Assembly: GCA_019636755.1 (NCBI GenBank)
Contig: JAHBWZ010000002.1
Span: forward strand, 1 to 64,000
Reading direction: 5' to 3'
DNA from: Phycisphaeraceae bacterium
GTDB lineage: Bacteria; Planctomycetota; Phycisphaerae; Phycisphaerales; SM1A02
DNA: 64,000 nucleotides
Both the position numbers and the translations under genes were made by a program. Positions 61,541-64,000 of the stretch are shown here, one piece after another (positions within the stretch are counted from its first letter, which is position 1; each line of letters begins with the position of its first letter). Below the pieces are notes generated by a model. It had not been told where the DNA came from, searched no databases, and worked only from the letters and a program-made list of their open reading frames with translations.

Positions 61541-63508
61541 ATGGCACAGATCTCGATCGAAGACGTTCTTGACAGCCCGGCCATCCCGACGCTGCCGACC
61601 ATCGCCGTCGAACTGCTGAGGCTCACCCGTGACCCGAACGTCAGCCTGGAGCAGATCGAACGGCTTGTGATGACCGATCCGGGCCTCGCCGCCCGCGTGC
61701 TGCGCACGGTGAACTCCAGCCTCTTCGGACTCAAGAGCCGCTGCACGACGATCCGGCGCGCCGTGACGTATCTGGGTCTCAACGGCGTCAAGTCGATCCT
61801 GCTGGGATTCAGCCTGGTCGATGTCGCGGAGATCCTCCACGACGAGCCCGTCTTCGATGTCCAGGCGTACTGGCGGCGGCTCATCTACGGTTCCGCGGCC
61901 GCCCGCCACTTCGCCGTGCGCGCCGGGACCTGCGACCCGGATGAGACGTTCACCTGCGCGATGTTCCAGGACATGGGCATGATCGCCATGCTCGTCACCC
62001 TCGGTGACCGCTATCTCGACCTGCTCATCCGGTGCGGCGACGATCACGAGAGCCTCGTCGCCCTCGAGAGGCAGGCGTTCGGATTCGATCACTGCCAGGC
62101 GGGCGCGGGCCTGGCCGGCCGCTGGCACATGACGGACCTGGTGAGCACGCTCATCCTCCGCCACCACGATCCGTCGCGGGTTCCGTCCGGAATGCAGACG
62201 ATCGCGCATTGCGTCGTCTGCGGGCGCTATGCCGTCACCGCCCTCTTCACGACCGATCCCGCCGGCGACATCCCGCGATTCAACGATGCCATGGGCCGCT
62301 GGTTCAACATCCCCGCCACGGAACTCACCGACGTCCTGGAGACGATCGCCGGGGCCGGAAGGGAACTCGCCGGCGTGCTTGAGCAGCCGACGGGCCCCGC
62401 CCCGCGCATCGAGCAGATTCTCGCGGAGGCGAACCGGCAGCTGGTCGGTCACCAGATCACGCTCAACACGCAGCTTGCCGCCTCGCAGCAGCGTGAACAG
62501 GAACTGGCGGATCGCGCGGAGACCGACGCGCTGACCGGCGCCGGTAACCGCGCGCGGTTCGACACCGAACTCGCCCATCACTTTGCCGCGTACCGGTCGG
62601 ACGCCACGCCGCTGGCCATCATCTTCACGGATGCAGACCGGTTCAAGCAGCTCAACGACACCCACGGACACCAGGCCGGCGATCGCGTGCTGCAGATCCT
62701 CGCCGACCGGATCCGGGGCGTCGTCCAGGCCAGGGGTATCGTCTGCCGCTACGGCGGCGAGGAGTTCGCGGTGCTGCTTCCCGGACTCGACCGCGCGGAC
62801 GTGCTCCGGATGGCCGAATCGATCCGGCGGGCCGCCGCGGAGACGCCGTTCGACATGCGCGACGTGCCCGGCGTGCTGGCGCCGTCGCTCTCCGCGACGC
62901 TCAGTGTCGGCGTCGCCATCGCCGACGCCGCGTCCACCGGGTTCGCATCGCCCGAATCGCTGCTTCGCGCCGCCGATGCGGCCGCCTACGACGCGAAGGA
63001 GACCGGACGGAACCGCGTCCGCGTGCACGGCGATGCCGGCGACCCGCACAGCGCCGTCGCCGGCGCCACCGACGCGGGAGCGCACGCGACTTCGGAGGCG
63101 ATCTCTGCCATTCTCGTCATCGACGACGACGCGCTCGCCACGACCCTCCTGTCCGCCGTCATGGCCAGGGTGACCGGCTGCCCGATCGAACGGTACACGT
63201 CCGTTGCGTCGGCCTCCCGCCGCCTCGCCGAATTCGAGCACGCCGGCCAGCACCCGCAGCTCGTTCTCTGCGACCTCGGCCTCCCGGACGGATCGGGCCT
63301 GGAGATCCTGTCGCGCATGCGCGATTCGGCACTGCTCTCAGGCACGCCGATTCTGGTCGTCACCGGCAACGACGATCCGGCACTGATCGAGCGGTGCCGG
63401 AAGGGAGGCGCCACCGCGGTCTTCCGGAAGGAACAGATCTGCGGCAACCTGGCCCTCTGGACGAAGCAGGTGGTGGACCGGTACCTGAAGAAGCCCGCCG
63501 CCGCGTGA
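61541..63508 (+). CDS. HDOD-GGDEF-REC signalling protein
   Basis: A 655-residue protein. Residues about 8-230 are an HDOD domain (IPTLPTIAVELLRL, then RVLRTVNSSLFGL, FQDMGMIAML and GLAGRWHM). Residues about 325-495 are a diguanylate cyclase with GGEEF at 405-409 (active form), FTDADRFKQLNDTHGHQAGD and VGVAIADAA. A C-terminal receiver domain (about 522-645) has DDD at 528-530 and phosphoacceptor Asp578 (LVLCDLGLPDG). The receiver at the end rather than the start is less usual. The protein should make cyclic di-GMP under phosphorelay control. ATG 61541 is preferred; ATG 61502 would add 13 residues. The 61345-61540 gap shows no other gene I can support. Confidence 0.88.
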   Translation: MAQISIEDVLDSPAIPTLPTIAVELLRLTRDPNVSLEQIERLVMTDPGLAARVLRTVNSSLFGLKSRCTTIRRAVTYLGLNGVKSILLGFSLVDVAEILHDEPVFDVQAYWRRLIYGSAAARHFAVRAGTCDPDETFTCAMFQDMGMIAMLVTLGDRYLDLLIRCGDDHESLVALERQAFGFDHCQAGAGLAGRWHMTDLVSTLILRHHDPSRVPSGMQTIAHCVVCGRYAVTALFTTDPAGDIPRFNDAMGRWFNIPATELTDVLETIAGAGRELAGVLEQPTGPAPRIEQILAEANRQLVGHQITLNTQLAASQQREQELADRAETDALTGAGNRARFDTELAHHFAAYRSDATPLAIIFTDADRFKQLNDTHGHQAGDRVLQILADRIRGVVQARGIVCRYGGEEFAVLLPGLDRADVLRMAESIRRAAAETPFDMRDVPGVLAPSLSATLSVGVAIADAASTGFASPESLLRAADAAAYDAKETGRNRVRVHGDAGDPHSAVAGATDAGAHATSEAISAILVIDDDALATTLLSAVMARVTGCPIERYTSVASASRRLAEFEHAGQHPQLVLCDLGLPDGSGLEILSRMRDSALLSGTPILVVTGNDDPALIERCRKGGATAVFRKEQICGNLALWTKQVVDRYLKKPAAA

Positions 63509-63534
63509 CCGTCAGCGCCGCGCCCGCGCGGACA

Positions 63535-63906
63535 TCACGGCCGTGTGCGCCGACCGAAGCCCGCGGCGATACCCGCGAACGCCGACCCCGCGAACGGAAT
63601 GTGCCCGGCGATGAAGTCGCGGAACGATGCGGTCTGCGCCGACAGCCACGCGGCCGCGCCGTCGTACCGCGCGGCGATGGCGCCCCAGTTCACATCGATG
63701 ACGCCGGCGTACTGCAGCCCGATCAGCAGCAGCGTGAAGAACCCGATCGACACCAGCGAGATGCGGAGGAACGTCCGCAGCGCGTAGCCGATGGAGAATC
63801 CGAGGAAGAATCCGAAGCCGAGTCTGAAGAGCACCGGCGACCAGATCGGCGCCCCGGAGGCCGCGGGCTCCCCGTCCTCGGCGGCGCCGCCCGCAGCGCC
63901 GTCCAT
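63535..63906 (-). CDS. FUN14-like membrane protein
   Basis: A 123-residue protein. Residues about 28-46 (LFRLGFGFFLGFSIGYALR) and 50-70 (SLVSIGFFTLLLIGLQYAG) are two membrane helices with the GF..G..IGY and Y-x-G-V/I patterns of the FUN14 family. YAGVIDVNWGAIAARYD follows. The bacterial function is unknown; the eukaryotic relatives are mitophagy receptors. The frame stays open upstream of ATG 63906 for at least several codons, so the true start may lie beyond the window edge. Convergent with the HDOD-GGDEF gene, 26 bp away. Confidence 0.7.
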   Translation of the reverse strand: MDGAAGGAAEDGEPAASGAPIWSPVLFRLGFGFFLGFSIGYALRTFLRISLVSIGFFTLLLIGLQYAGVIDVNWGAIAARYDGAAAWLSAQTASFRDFIAGHIPFAGSAFAGIAAGFGRRTRP

Positions 63907-64000
63907 CGGTTCACCCGGCAGCAGGCCGCGGACCGCGCCCGGCGTGAGCGCGCCCGGCGTGGGCGAGGATGACCCGACCGGCCCCCCGCCGTCGCTGCCG

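Overview
The window is high-GC DNA (roughly 70 percent by eye) from a bacterium that looks like a planctomycete, most likely of the Phycisphaerae type. The evidence is four secreted proteins ending in dockerin/EF-hand-like tails (D-x-D-G-N-G...DLL.LL..WG), large von Willebrand A (VWA) membrane proteins, a TPR protein carrying two RNA polymerase alpha-CTD-like domains, and a recurrent -10 box of the form TANACTCG placed very close to start codons. This assignment is inferred from gene content, not from a marker gene.

Layout. 1-14.6 kb: housekeeping and envelope genes (small membrane protein, DUF1570-like metallopeptidase, paired VWA-type membrane proteins, RRM protein with a perfect terminator, secreted endonuclease/phosphatase-fold protein, MATE transporter, TPR/alpha-CTD protein, SpoIID-like lipoprotein). 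14.6-21.5 kb: three secreted proteins with dockerin-like tails (two beta-helix proteins and one HAF-repeat protein), separated by noncoding DNA that carries a dispersed repeat family and G6/C6 hairpins. 21.5-28.5 kb: ChaN-like lipoprotein, Sua5 and TolC on the minus strand, an SH3-like secreted protein, tRNA-Ala(TGC) and an old-yellow-enzyme oxidoreductase.

29.2-46.2 kb is a complete type III CRISPR-Cas locus. The array has 25 full repeats of 35 nt plus one degenerate terminal repeat. It is probably transcribed on the minus strand, because the repeat then ends in GTTGAAAC and the degenerate repeat lies at the distal end. Across the leader, on the plus strand, lies one 11.6-kb operon: a 657-aa membrane protein (CorA-like candidate), an HD-less Cas10 with GGDD, a Csx10-like RAMP, a Cas7-Cas7 fusion with an unexplained C-terminal region, a large RAMP, and a CARF-HEPN ribonuclease. 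The last five genes overlap their neighbours by 4-11 bp. Convergent to it lie cas2 and a 955-aa Cas6-reverse transcriptase-Cas1 fusion, which suggests spacer capture from RNA. The set resembles type III-D but is unusual, and it is the most interesting part of the window.

46.2-64 kb: a 0.9-kb gap without a recognisable gene, then a methyltransferase, an OmpR-type two-component pair, two secreted VWA proteins, a polyprenyl diphosphate synthase, an Hpt protein, NADP isocitrate dehydrogenase, a coupled cluster of two ATP-grasp enzymes plus a RuvC-fold protein, an HDOD-GGDEF-REC signalling protein and a FUN14-like membrane protein at the right edge.
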